From Phialocephala subalpina (taxonomy: Eukaryota > Ascomycota > Leotiomycetes > Helotiales > Mollisiaceae): a stretch of DNA of 64,000 nt. The translations under genes were made by a program, and so were the position numbers. The first letter of the stretch is position 1; the number at the start of each line of letters is the position of its first letter. Below, in pieces: positions 22,721 to 33,284 of the stretch. Location: positions 1 to 64,000 of the forward strand of contig FJOG01000025.1 in NCBI GenBank assembly GCA_900073065.1, written 5' to 3'. A model generated the notes under the pieces. That model saw nothing but the letters and a program-made list of their open reading frames with translations, was not told the origin of the DNA and did no database searches.

Positions 22721-25485
22721 CCTGCTCTTCGGTGCTGGTCGGTGTTGATATTGAGGCTGATGTTGATGGCTTGATACTGATGCTGACGTTGATGTTGTTT
22801 CCCAGCCTCACTTGCGCTGGTATCTGAGGTGCAGCTCATGCAAGCCACTCTCATGCAAGGCGCTCTCGGCTAACATCGCATGCGGATCTTGTGGTTGCAG
22901 TCGGGGTTCCTTCATTTTTTCTTCACAGGTCGTGACAACTGGCAAAGTTTTAGTACCAGGATGTTCGCAAGCCGTATCGAGCAATAGAACTTCCGTCGGG
23001 CTTTTATTACACGTCGCAAAGTCCAGCTCAAGTTCGAACTTTCGGCAATACACTTGCTAATCCTTCTCCTTGTCATGTATTTCTGATGTCAAGAACTGAT
23101 AGGTGCTTGCCAGATATCAATCCAAGCCTGCAAGTGGACCCAATCTGTCTTGAATCTTGACGTTTTCTTCGTGCCCTGCAGGAGAGTCAATAACTCCCCA
23201 GTATCTTATTCTGATGCCAGCTTTGGGGATGGGAAGCTTATTCTATATTTTCGATTCTCCCCTTCGATTCCTATCGCTCGTCACTCAAGTTTCGTTGCGT
23301 AATAAGGACGCTCCTTCCTCAGCCACCTAGTTCCTACACTCAAAACCTCAACCCCGCACAACTTCCTCATCACCCCTCATGCCTTCCTCATCAACACATT
23401 TTAAGCAGCCGCCTTCCCAAAACAACCCAACTCTCCTGCCACACTGCCTTGCTGCTTATATTCTTGTCCTCCCCCATAGTAAAGAAGCAAAGAAAAAAGA
23501 GGAAGAGAAGAAAGCTTCTTTACTATGGGGGAGGACAAGAATATAAGCAGCAAGGCAGTGTGGCAGGAGAGTTGGGTTGTTTTGGGAAGGCGGCCGGAGC
23601 CGAGTATAGGACAGCAGATAAGAATGAATTTGATTCGGGCTGTATTGAAGTGATATTTGTAGTGTTGTGTTGTTGATATTCAATGGGATTGGGTACGGAG
23701 ATGGTGTTGAGCACACCTCTGGGCTGTGACCTTCCCTGCCAACCTTGGATGAGCAGTAAGAGCTCCTGCAACCTCTTCGTGATTTGAAAACTTAAAACAG
23801 TGTTCTTCAAGATTCCACGTACTGGATTTCTTGTTTTTGTGTGCGTGCGTGGAGGTGAGGATGTTTTCGTGAGGTCCTTGACTCCTGATCCAGGTTGCGG
23901 GTTGTTGGGGAGGTTCGCTTGCACTCAAAACTGCGACCTCATTTCTCTCTCCTGAACAGGTCCGACGTATCTCTTCGCCGGTGGAAATTCTTTTCCAATG
24001 AGTCTAGTACTGGCTACGAGGTGATCTAGTAGCTAAAGCTTGAAAGTGTCGATGTTCTGTTCTTCACCAAAGTTCGCGAAGGTTGGGAAACCTACCCAAC
24101 ATTTCATCAACCACCCCAGCGTAAATGCTTCCAAAACTTCAAAATGCGATTTTTGAACCTCAATTAATGCATCGTCAACGATGTTTGGCAACTGCATACC
24201 TGAGTCGTTCGTTATAGTTGAGTGATGGGTGTGGTGGGTAGAAGTTGAGCAACATTTTATCGACGAAGGTGCGTGCCACTCAACGTGTCGTGCATACTTT
24301 GAAATTTTGAGAATAGGACCTTTGAACCTCTATAGATGCATCGGCAACGAACGCTGGTGTTTGAATGAGTGGCTGTTGTGTTACGTTGAAGTGATGCTGA
24401 AGGATATCTGGGTCCTAGTGAAGGTGAATGGGGGCGATGACTGGACTGCTATTGGGACGGGAGTAAAGTTGAGAGGAGTACGATAAGGATAAATGATGAT
24501 ATTATCACTATCAATGATGTATAGTATTTGATTCCTCGTTGTTGATTTTGTGTAACTGTGTTGCGCACACCATCACCGTGGCAGGCTTGGTCACGCAACG
24601 ATGCTAGAGGAACTTGAGACCCATGCTTCGCGTAGCAAAGCTTCCTCAAAGTTTGACGTGGATTTTGACATTACAATGCGCCACAGAGCTATCTCCAAGT
24701 CATGTTCCTAAAACGGGCTTTCACTTTGTATGCCGCCAGCGCGGAGTAGCGGTGAAGTTGGCGGGGCGGAAGCTGTCTACACTGGTGACACTTTCGATTT
24801 ACGACATACGGTAGCTCTAATTTTCATAAGTCTCTCGAGTTCGTATGACATGTAACAAAATCTTATGCTATTCTGGTACAAATTTGGCTCTTGAGATTAC
24901 CTACATTTTGCTGGATACTTGAAATGGGGTTTCGCTTGTTTGTTGAGTCCTCACATTGTCCCAACTTTCCACAGACAACGTTCTAGCTTTGTGTTGCATT
25001 TTACTTTGGAACCTGGACGAACATTATGGATTGTTTGTTGCAAACTTTCGGAAGGCCCTCCGCTGGCGGTCCTGGCTGTCTTCACGCTGCTGCCACTCTT
25101 GCGATATGCAATAGAACCTCTAAGTCAGACCTCAAAACTGGAATTTCACTCACTGTATCGCTAGTGTAGAGTGAAGGAGTGGCGGAGGGAAACTCGTGTG
25201 GTCGCGGGACTTCATGCTCACTTTCGAGACCTGATCACACCGGAGGATCTCAACGTCTGAGAAGCTATGGGTTTGTACGATGTGCAACAGAAATTTCCCA
25301 GTGTCCTCGTCTCACTCGAACTTTCACCATGTGTGACCAACTTTGAGAGCGATGGACCCATGTCATACCTCTTGGTACTTCCAATCTGCATCAATATGTC
25401 CCCAGGTGGTCCGTCAAAGCTCAAGCTCTGCTTTTTCGATTCTCCACACAGAATTTTGATACTGCTTGATTCATTTTCTTTCAAA
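22721..25485. other. intergenic, 2.8 kb, contains a perfect 81-bp inverted repeat
   Basis: No supported gene. It begins with imperfect GATGTTGATG-type repeats (22738-22800) in the HET gene promoter. It contains the inverted repeat at 23408-23594, and a diverged duplication at about 24093-24400 in which TTGAACCTC...ATGCATCG.CAACGA occurs twice. Short open frames are not convincing. Confidence 0.5.
23408..23594. repeat. perfect inverted repeat, 81-bp arms, 25-nt loop
   Basis: The left arm 23408-23488 and right arm 23514-23594 are exact reverse complements over all 81 bases (checked base by base). The bases just outside the arms and just inside the loop do not pair. The loop 23489-23513 is purine-rich (aaagaaaaaagaggaag...). 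A transcript would fold into a long perfect hairpin. Neither arm has a coding signature. It could be an hpRNA/milRNA-type locus, a remnant of a fold-back element, or a fold-back sequencing or assembly artefact. Confidence 0.95.
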
Positions 25486-26047
25486 ATGCTTTTCAACGTC
25501 CAATTTAGCCTTGTCCTGTTCGCAACCCTCTTTGGATGCATACTTGCCTCTCCCATTTTCTCCACTTTCGATTCCAGATGTCCTGTTCTGCGCGGACTTC
25601 AGAGACTAGGCATCTACCCTCGTCGCTTAGCCGATAAACCAAATATCCACACATTGTTGAATACGTACGCGTGTGCTCCTAGATGCTGGGTTGAAGATGA
25701 GGAATGTCTATATCCTGTTGTAAGATTCTCTCCTAATTAGGTCGTGTTTTGGCTAACGTGGTGTAGATTGTAGTCAAAACATCTGAGGTACTCTCGATCG
25801 GAGGCGTTCGGAGAGTTGAAAGCTGAGAGTTGATTTTTGATAGGAATGCTATCAATGCTGTACTGTCTATGATCAAAATCCTCTGTCGAGCCTGCAACAT
25901 GATGGTACCGAGTCGCATGTCACCACTGAAGTGAATGACGATTCAGACCCCAAGGAGATAGAGCAGGAGGAGGAAGGTCGAATTGACCTGTTGTTGCGTG
26001 CTGCTCAGAGCGCCATTAGGAGTGTCCTTGCGCATGTTAGGGAGTAA
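25486..26047 (+). CDS. small secreted cysteine-containing protein (candidate effector)
   Basis: A 152-aa predicted secreted protein of unknown function. Exons 25486-25719, 25767-25787 (21 nt) and 25844-26047; introns of 47 and 56 nt, all phase 0. The start ATG (TCAAAATGC) opens a clear signal peptide (MLFNVQFSLVLFATLFGCIL, then ASP). The mature part has seven cysteines: RCPVL, YACAPRCW, EECLYP and ECYQCC. The C-terminal third is acidic (KEIEQEEEG) and ends in a helical stretch (LLLRAAQSAIRSVLAHVRE). An in-frame ATG at 25267 would bury the signal peptide and is less likely. The tiny middle exon is inferred from frame and splice signals and is the least certain point. No known domain recognised. 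Small size, cysteines and isolation in a gene-poor stretch are typical of fungal effectors or secreted stress proteins. Confidence 0.65.
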
Positions 26048-26733
26048 CTTCAATAACAGCGAGAAAAGGCATAATACTGACTGATGGTCGCTGATAGAGT
26101 AATTTCAAACATATTAATGATAGTTGATAGATCAAATAATTCGCAATACTTGTCTGATCAATCTTTCAATTCATGGATGATGAGTTGAACTCTGCACCTC
26201 GCTGATTCATACTGAGCTCTGGACGCTTGTCCAGTGTGCCCCGCTTTGGAACATCGACTGGCAAACCACTTTACTAGGCAAAGAAACACAATTCAAAACG
26301 TCACATAACTCGGAACTACACTAAAAGTGCTTAAGACAAGGGAAAAGAAACAGCCTCGAGAAAGTCGAGAAGCTCGTCGTTCCACTCCCCTTTCCCACTT
26401 TCAGGCCTGAGCCCCTGAGTTCCCAGCTTCCACATCCCTAAAAACAGCACAAAACAGCCTAAAACAAGCTTCCCCGTCACTACTCCACAGGCCTTGACCT
26501 CGCCACGTCACGCCATCCCAGCCCTGAAACGCGAATGCTGAATTCCCCCACCAGATTTCGTTATCTGCTTATCGTCTGCCCCTCCAACACGAAACGTCAT
26601 TGCTCTAAGCTCCACCTCTTCCTTCGTCTCCCATCAAGCTTCAAAACCCTCCCTTCTCCTTCCTTTCCCCTACTTTCATCCCATCTTCCATCCGTTCACC
26701 TTCAATCCCAACTCTACCTTCAAAGAAGACAAA
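26048..26733. other. intergenic, promoter region of the short-chain dehydrogenase
   Basis: No gene seen. Pyrimidine-rich blocks (about 26610-26720) just before the ATG at 26734 look like a fungal promoter/5' leader. Confidence 0.5.
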
Positions 26734-27665
26734 ATGCCAAACATCCTAATCATAGGCGCAACCCGCGGGCTCGGCGCCTCCCTAGCAAACGCCTACGCAG
26801 CCGAGAGAGACACAACAGTCTTCGGGACCACGAGAGCGGCGGCAGGCCCGAAGGGATTAGATGAGAAGATTGTTTGGATTCCTAATATTGATGTTGCTGT
26901 GGAGGGGGTGGGGAAGAAGCTGGTTAATCAGTTGGGGATGCTTGGGGGAGGGGGTGGAATGGTGGAGGGTGGGAAGAGGGTTTTTGATGTTGTGGTGAGT
27001 TTTGAGACCTGGAAGATTGGGCGGTGGTAGAGGGGAAGAGGGGTGGGTGAGGGGAGTAGGAGCTGATGGGTGGCAGATCATTACTGCTGGATACTTCGCG
27101 ACGGAAGACTGGACGAATGGACCGAAGTGGGAGGAGGAAGTGAAGATGTATAGTAAGTTGGAACGCCCAATGTGCCACTGCCACTGCCGAAATCACAGAT
27201 AGTAACCTCTCTACAGCAACGTCCGCAATCTCACCCCCTTTCATCGTCCATTCCCTCTTCAAGTCGAAACATATTTCGAAAGGCTCCAAAATCCTTCTCG
27301 TCTCCTCCGAATCCGGCTCCATCTTCCTCCGCCACTCCAAAGAAGGCGGCGGAAACTACGCACACCACGCCTCCAAAACCGCCCTCAACATGGTCGGCAA
27401 ACTTCTTTCACTAGATTTGAAAGATGAGGGTGTTATTATCAGTATTGTGCATCCGGGGTTTATGAGGACGGAGATGACGAAGGGAGTGGGGTTTGATAAG
27501 TATTGGGATGATGGGGGCGCGGTGACGCCGGATGAGGCGGCGAAGAGTTTGATTGAGTGGACAGAGAAGTTGGATATTAGTAAGAGTGGGCAGTATTGGG
27601 CGCCTAGGGGTCCGAGTGAGTTTGATATCCTGGGGAGAGGGGAAATGATGGCTAATATTGAATAG
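26734..27665 (+). CDS. short-chain dehydrogenase/reductase (SDR)
   Basis: A 261-aa NAD(P)-dependent oxidoreductase, probably cytosolic. Exons 26734-26994, 27077-27152 and 27217-27665; introns of 82 and 64 nt with phases 0 and 1. The Rossmann nucleotide site is IIGATRGLGASLANAY at residues 5-20. ITAGYF sits where SDRs have the NAG motif. LLVSSESGSI supplies the catalytic Ser, and YAHHASKTALNM the YxxxK pair. VHPGFMRTEM is the PG motif, and residues 200-215 cap the substrate site. The length matches classical fungal SDRs. The glycine-rich run LGMLGGGGG near residue 72 is unusual. Substrate unknown. Confidence 0.88.
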
Positions 27666-28109
27666 GGGATATTGGAACAGCAGATGTGACGATGGGCGAT
27701 CCAAAGACGCTCCCTACGCCGTTGCAATTACCTTGGTGAGCTTAGGAATATGGGGTGGAGGGATACGTAGATAGGATGAATACGAAAGTCATGAGCAGAG
27801 CCGCGAGACGATTGCACACACCCTCCTCAAAGGCTCAAAGTCTTGCTCCAGATTTGAAGGTATGATATCCATTTCACAAGATACTTAGCCCAATCCAAAA
27901 CACCATAATCTTGAAAATCGATCCAATTCGAATGAGAGGTATGTCTTCTCGGACTTCGTTATGCTCTCTTCTCTCCTATTATCACCCTTCACTGATTCTG
28001 CTTTGTCGCAATGTCGTTTCCCCGGTATGCCGTCCCATTACCATCACCCCTCTTCTCTTCTCGTCACCCTCAAGTATTGATTTCGCCTCCTTTGAATTTC
28101 CGTTTCGCA
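27666..28109. other. intergenic between convergent SDR and CFEM genes
   Basis: The SDR (+) and CFEM gene (-) converge here, so this short stretch holds both 3' ends. I see no gene in it. Confidence 0.5.
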
Positions 28110-29153
28110 TTACAGAGCAGCAACCACAGCTCCCAAAATCCCCACAACTCCTCCCACCCCAGCAGCCATCATATGTCCCGCTCCAGCAGAGCTCACAACA
28201 CTAGCCGCACTGCTTGTCGCTGAACTTGTCGACGAACCTGTCGAATTACTCTTCGTACTCGATGTGCTCGCTTTGCTAGTAGTAGAAGCAACACTAGTCG
28301 TTACTGCTGTTACTGTACTCGTGCCTACAAACTAAGTCAGCCATTATCCCCAAACCCCCAACCCCAAATTTCACTTACTAGTTCCATTCTTCGTTGCACT
28401 CGGCGTACTTATAATGATCGTTGAACTCGGGCCGGAAGAGGGAGAAGCGAGAGATGTTGTCGCGGTTGTTGTGACGGAAAGACCGGTGGCAGTGAGGGAG
28501 TAGGCGGAACAGAGACCTTGGCCGACTGAGGCTGCGATGGCGAGATCGCCTGGGGAGCAGGCGCTTAGGAGGCAGGGGGTTACTGCTGTTTGGACTTGGG
28601 TTGGGTGTTAGCTTATCGTTTTGAGGGAGCTGGTTGAAGGAGTTGGATTTGGATGCAATTGAAGGAGCGGTGTTGGCTGGGAGAGGGTAGAGAGGTTTTG
28701 GAGAGGAAGATTGAGGAGGAAAGGTATGGGAAGGGAGGGGAAAGGAAAGACGTACTAGCTGCTTTTCCGGTGCCGCATTGGCAGGCTTGGTCGGTGAGGG
28801 CGCAGCCTGCTACCGAGATTGCGGAGGTGAGGCAGGGAATCTGGGGAGATGGGTTGTCAGCTGGAGCATATCGAGCTCGGATGGGCAGTTGGGGAAGTTC
28901 AAAAGTGGAAGACGTGACTGAGGAGACAGAGAGGAAAGTGATGCAGTCAAAGTAAGCTCCCGAGAGAGCTTCGCATCAATTGATAATGATCCGGAATGAA
29001 TCGCGTTGATTCGAATGTTGGACGAAAGAGAAGGACTGCTTGGATCGGCGAAGAGATAAAGGTACGTACAGCACAACTCGGCTCCGCGCCAAAATTCTGT
29101 CCCGACACGAGGGCAGCAGCTGCAAGCACCACAGTTGAAATGGTGACCTTCAT
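28110..29153 (-). CDS. CFEM-domain GPI-anchored surface protein
   Basis: A 199-aa predicted cell-surface protein. Exons on the minus strand: 29153-29070, 28840-28756, 28594-28379 and 28324-28110; introns of 229, 161 and 54 nt, with phases consistent. The signal peptide is MKVTISTVVLAAAALVSG. The CFEM domain (about residues 20-95) carries the eight-cysteine pattern: EPSCA, IPCLTSAISVAGCALTDQAC, QCGTG, AVTPCLLSACSPGDL and GQGLCSAY. A Ser/Thr-rich stalk of about 70 residues follows. A small-residue site and hydrophobic tail (GVGGVVGILGAVVAAL) indicate GPI attachment. In other fungi CFEM proteins bind haem or act at the host interface. For the second intron I chose the acceptor that gives IQTAVTPC, the conserved CFEM reading; the next AG would give a shorter variant. 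The first intron is long for this window. Confidence 0.85.
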
Positions 29154-30779
29154 ATTGTCCTCCTTTCCAATTCAATTTCTCAAGCGAGTGTTAAGGTTAA
29201 TGTGGTGATGGTACAGTACGGTAAAATAGCGACAGACGTTGAACGAAGTTCAAAAACAGGAGACGGGAGCAATTGCTTTTAATAAGGAGATCATGGCTGA
29301 ATCCAGTATCAAGGATTGGGTGACATGGCATGGCGAGACCAGACATTCGATCGAGCTGAAAACAAGCTCAGTGCGGGGAACGCCTTTTCGAGACTGGAAT
29401 TCTTGATAGGGAGGGATGGCATGGGTTGTGATTGGAGGATTGAGAGCGATTGAAAGGATAATTTGGGAGGGGTTCATATTGGGAGCTTGTGAGTGGTGGA
29501 TGGGAACGCCACAAGTCATGCGCTGTTAATCGTTGCTGGGGTGAGGATTTATTGGAAAGGGGAAATGGAATGCGAGGTGATGCGAGGGGAAGCAGCCTGA
29601 AAAGTTTGTTTGATTCGAATAGATTTAGACTTCTTTTGAGGTTAGTTTGTTGTCATGAGATGGTCGAGAGAAGGTTTCCAGGAAATTGGTGATCGGCGGT
29701 GGGGCAGCTCGGCGACGTTCAGGGATCTTCCGTGGTGCTCAGCACTAGAAATAGGCGTGAGACCCCTAAATGAACCTCAGTCAGGACATTTCGGATGGAA
29801 AATTTCTTTTCAAGTCGCACAGAATTGTTTAGTTAGGATAAATAAGAAGAGTTTCTAACTGCAACTACTGCAATTATCACCTGTACCCTTTTCATATGGT
29901 CTGTGAGGACTTTAGATGATCCTGAAGGTGGGGTTTCAGCGAGGCGCGGAAATTCATGAGAAGAGCTTAGAGATGTCAGTGACTGCTCTGAAAGATCAGT
30001 CATGTTGAATACTATATACATCGGTCTCGGTGGATGCGATAAATGTATTACAGTCGCAAACACACTGTTCACCTGCCGGGCTCAACGAGACTCCATGCTG
30101 AGACCGAGTACTGCACATGTCGCCTGGAGATTGAGATTTATCGAATTGCATGAACAAACCTTCAAGTGAAAGATCCATATGCTTCTGATTTGCTTTAATT
30201 TGAGCGTAACTTCGCAACGGATCGTGTTCTTGTGTGTTCTGAGGTCATTTTTGCAGCTGAGGTTGAGTCTTCTGAGGATGAAATGAGACGTGATGAAAAG
30301 AGAAAGTCTTGTACCTTCTAACGAGACTTTTTTGGGTGTCTTTTGTAATAGCTTCCACATTTGCTAGACACTTGCTTGATCTTTTTTGAGACATGGCGGA
30401 TACAGGACATAAGTGTGGTCTCGTCACCTACGGGTGGATGTGTTTTGAGCAGAAAGAAGGTTCATGACTCCGTGGGGTAGGTATATTGCTATTGCTATCC
30501 AACATTATCAGATAAAAACAAGCGAACCGTACGATAGATCATGCCTATAAGTACTTACCTAGGTAGATAAAGACGCTGCTGAGGAAGAAGCACCTCCATC
30601 ACAAGGGTCAACTTCGGCCTTGTCCATGTCCCTTCCTAAACCAGAAGCGAGCCTCAGCTTCAACACTCAAGTTCTATCAACAACGCAAAAAAGAATCAAA
30701 ACAAACAGCTCAACACCCCAAACTCATCTACAAAAGTCCTAAGAATTCAAAAAAGTAAAAATAAATCACCCAATGCAAC
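29154..30779. other. intergenic, 1.6 kb
   Basis: Contains the promoter of the CFEM gene. No other gene could be supported; open frames here are short and featureless. Confidence 0.5.
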
Positions 30780-30911
30780 GCAGTGTCCGGGATTCGAACC
30801 CGAGTCTCTCCCTAGTCATTGGAAAATGGGAAGGGAACAAGTTAACCTATGTCTGTTAGTCGACGCTCTGCAAACGCGGTGAGGAAAGCCTTACCACTAC
30901 TCCAACATTGC
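30780..30911 (-). tRNA. tRNA-like gene with intron-like insert, anticodon uncertain (possible pseudogene)
   Basis: On the minus strand, a B box GGGTTCGAATCCCGG with a pairing T-stem (TCGGG/CCCGG) lies at about 30787-30803. An A-box-like TAGTGGTAAGG lies at about 30889-30899. The putative 5' end GCAATGT and 3' ACACTGC pair at six of seven acceptor positions (A4-C69 mismatch). A five-pair anticodon stem CTTTC/GAGAG is possible with an insert of about 50-60 nt at the usual intron position. The best reading of the loop gives anticodon CAC (Val), but position 37 would be C and the D-stem pairs poorly. So it is a diverged tRNA, a tRNA pseudogene or a tRNA-derived element. Confidence 0.45.
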
Positions 30912-31119
30912 TTTAGAGTTTATCGAACAGAGTACTTATTTAAATCTATACGGACGGGGAAACTGAGTCCTTGTTCGTTTGTAGGAGGTAGGTTCCCGTG
31001 ACGGGATGGTGGGGAGACTTCGGCGTTAAGATAAGATAAGATGAAAGTGAGGGGAACCAAATTTTTAATGGCGGGGTAACTTTTTTAATCTACAGGAACA
31101 ACAACACGATACGACAAAG

Positions 31120-31902
31120 ATGCTTAGAGACGACGATGCGTTCCCGATGCCTTCACCCTACGGCTCTACTCCAACCCACGAGCTGAACGAAGACACCCTC
31201 CCTGTTCATGATGATCACTATGCGAACGATGACCTAGACGATGTCTTTGGGTCTGCCCCTCCTTCTCCCTCCCTCGAGCCCTCGAATCACGACCGGAACA
31301 CAAATGAAGAATACTCGGATATTCCGAGATTAAAAGAGAAGCATGAGACAGAAGGCTATAGAGATGGTGTTACGAAGGGGAAGGGGGAGAGTGTACAGGT
31401 GGGGTTTGATGAAGGGTATGGGTTGGGCGCTGTGCTTGGATTGAGGATTGGGAAGGTGTTGGGGTTGTTGGAGGGGATTTTGGGGGCTGTGAAAGCTGGT
31501 GAAGGGGTAAAATGGGATAAAGAGAAGAAGAGAATGGAAGTGTTGTTCACGGAAGCGCAGAAGGAATTGTCCACGCAGAGCGTATTTGGGAGGGAATACT
31601 GGGGCGAGGATGGTATCTGGATATTCAAAGTCCCAGGCGAAGAAGATAACAAAGACGTTGTGTTTGAAGATGTTGCTGGAGCCCATCCTTTGGTTAGGAA
31701 GTGGGAGGGCTTGGTAGAGGAGGAGGTCAAGAGGTGGGGGTTGGATTTGGAGATTATGGATGGGGAGCATGACGAGGATGAGGAGGCTAAGAAGGATATT
31801 GTTAGTAGGAAGGACGCGGTGACTATGAAGGAGGTTGCTAGTGAGTCGATTGGACCCGTGGGGAATATTATGGGTGTTCCAAAGGGGGAATTGAATTGGT
31901 GA
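31120..31902 (+). CDS. YAE1: Yae1-family protein (Fe-S/ribosome-recycling factor assembly adaptor)
   Basis: A 260-aa intronless gene. The core is the Yae1/Lto1 deca-GX3 motif at about residues 79-120: EGYRDGVTKGKGESVQVGF, then DEGYGLGAVLGLRIGKVLG. Gly recurs every four residues in a helix. In yeast, Yae1 pairs with Lto1 to deliver the cytosolic Fe-S assembly machinery to the ABC protein Rli1/ABCE1. The N-terminus is acidic and disordered with DDLDDVFGSAPPSP, a usual start of fungal Yae1. The C-terminus is longer than in yeast and charged. This is probably the most clearly essential gene in the window. No breaks seen. Confidence 0.85.
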   Translation: MLRDDDAFPMPSPYGSTPTHELNEDTLPVHDDHYANDDLDDVFGSAPPSPSLEPSNHDRNTNEEYSDIPRLKEKHETEGYRDGVTKGKGESVQVGFDEGYGLGAVLGLRIGKVLGLLEGILGAVKAGEGVKWDKEKKRMEVLFTEAQKELSTQSVFGREYWGEDGIWIFKVPGEEDNKDVVFEDVAGAHPLVRKWEGLVEEEVKRWGLDLEIMDGEHDEDEEAKKDIVSRKDAVTMKEVASESIGPVGNIMGVPKGELNW

Positions 31903-33284
31903 GAAGCATGAGACTCGGGGTCAGCCACCAACGCTTTTCCCAATAGCAGACTCGAGGGCTGCTGCGGAGAAACATGCAGAGGACTCGAAAAGTCATTTCG
32001 CCGAGCCATGGATTCGAGAACCAGCTTTGACTCGATTCAAGATAGGCGATAGAAGAACTCAAGGTCTAAAAGCCGATCAACTCGCTCAGGATCTTGCTAG
32101 TCAGTATCTGGGGATTACGGCCCTAGCTCGTCCGCAGAAGACTCGAAGCAGCATTTTTAGAGATGCTCAGCCCCGAACTTTTTATCACAGTGGAGGTAGA
32201 GTAGATAGAAGCAATGTCCTAAAGACCTCTCTATCGACTTGGCACAAGTATCTTGGCCTTCATCAGTGATCGACCAGACTTGTCCCGAAAGACTGCTTGC
32301 CGTGTTCAAAACCATAATCAAGTCTTCCTCTTGACCCAATCTCAAGAATGTCGAAGGTTCTAGGTATCTTTTTGGCAGGGTAGAGCTTTGCTCGAGGGGG
32401 GGGGGCGGGAGTTGTATTAGATTGTTCCTGACCAAAGCTTTTTTCGACCGCCAGCAGCTGCCGGAGCCATAAATAATAGATGTCAAAGCTTCAGTATTGC
32501 TCCAAGCCCATCTCAGAAAAGTATAGTTTCATCATCTGATGTTTAGAGCCTAGATGCCTCCCCCTATCTGCGGTAGAGCCCGTGTACCTGAACCGACTTC
32601 ACTCTAAAATGTTCCGGTGCAACATCGTGGGACCTTGCACCGAAGATCGTCTTCCAGAATGAGATTAAGCTTAAAAGATATCCTGAAGTGAAAATGAATC
32701 TTTCGTGATGTATGTCAATCAGCTGTATAGCACAGACTGAAAGTTTTTCGGGACGCAGCACGCCTTCCACTTCCGTTTGTAAGGTCCCTTCCGAATTAGG
32801 ACGACTCGGCGAGGGGTCAAGTCAACCTCGCGATGTTCGTTTTCCTCTGAACTTCTCTTCTCCTCACATCACTCGCACTTCATCCCGAAATCCATTCACC
32901 TTTATCCTTTGCAAGGCCTTTATGATTTCTTCCTAATACTGGGCCTTGCAGTCCATTCTTTTCTCCACACTCGTTCTCCGGCATCAATTCCCGAAACCAA
33001 ATCGATTAGGGTATCGTTCGCAACGCACCTGATATCTAATTTTTCTTCTCCTTCCGTAACTCCGTAAGTATCCTCGAACAATCCCTTCGCGCGTATGCAG
33101 TCATCCGATCGTCTCCAGAGCGATTGCCAGCGCGTTGTAGTACCGCATGCACAGTACCGGAGGAAAGCAAACGGACTCGGTCAACAACAGACTTGACCTG
33201 ACAACAAGATCGCTGTCATTGCCAGCACTATTCCAATTCTTCTTCTTACCTACTGACGCGTCTTCCTTCCAGTAATTACTAGCT
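31903..33284. other. intergenic, 1.4 kb, promoter of glyoxal oxidase gene
   Basis: No gene recognised. A G-run of eleven at about 32397-32407 stands out. The region immediately before 33285 is CT-rich, as in fungal core promoters. Confidence 0.5.

Noticed and set aside
25267..25485. Earlier in-frame ATG for the secreted protein
   Set aside because: It would place the strong signal peptide inside the protein; the ATG at 25486 fits secretion.
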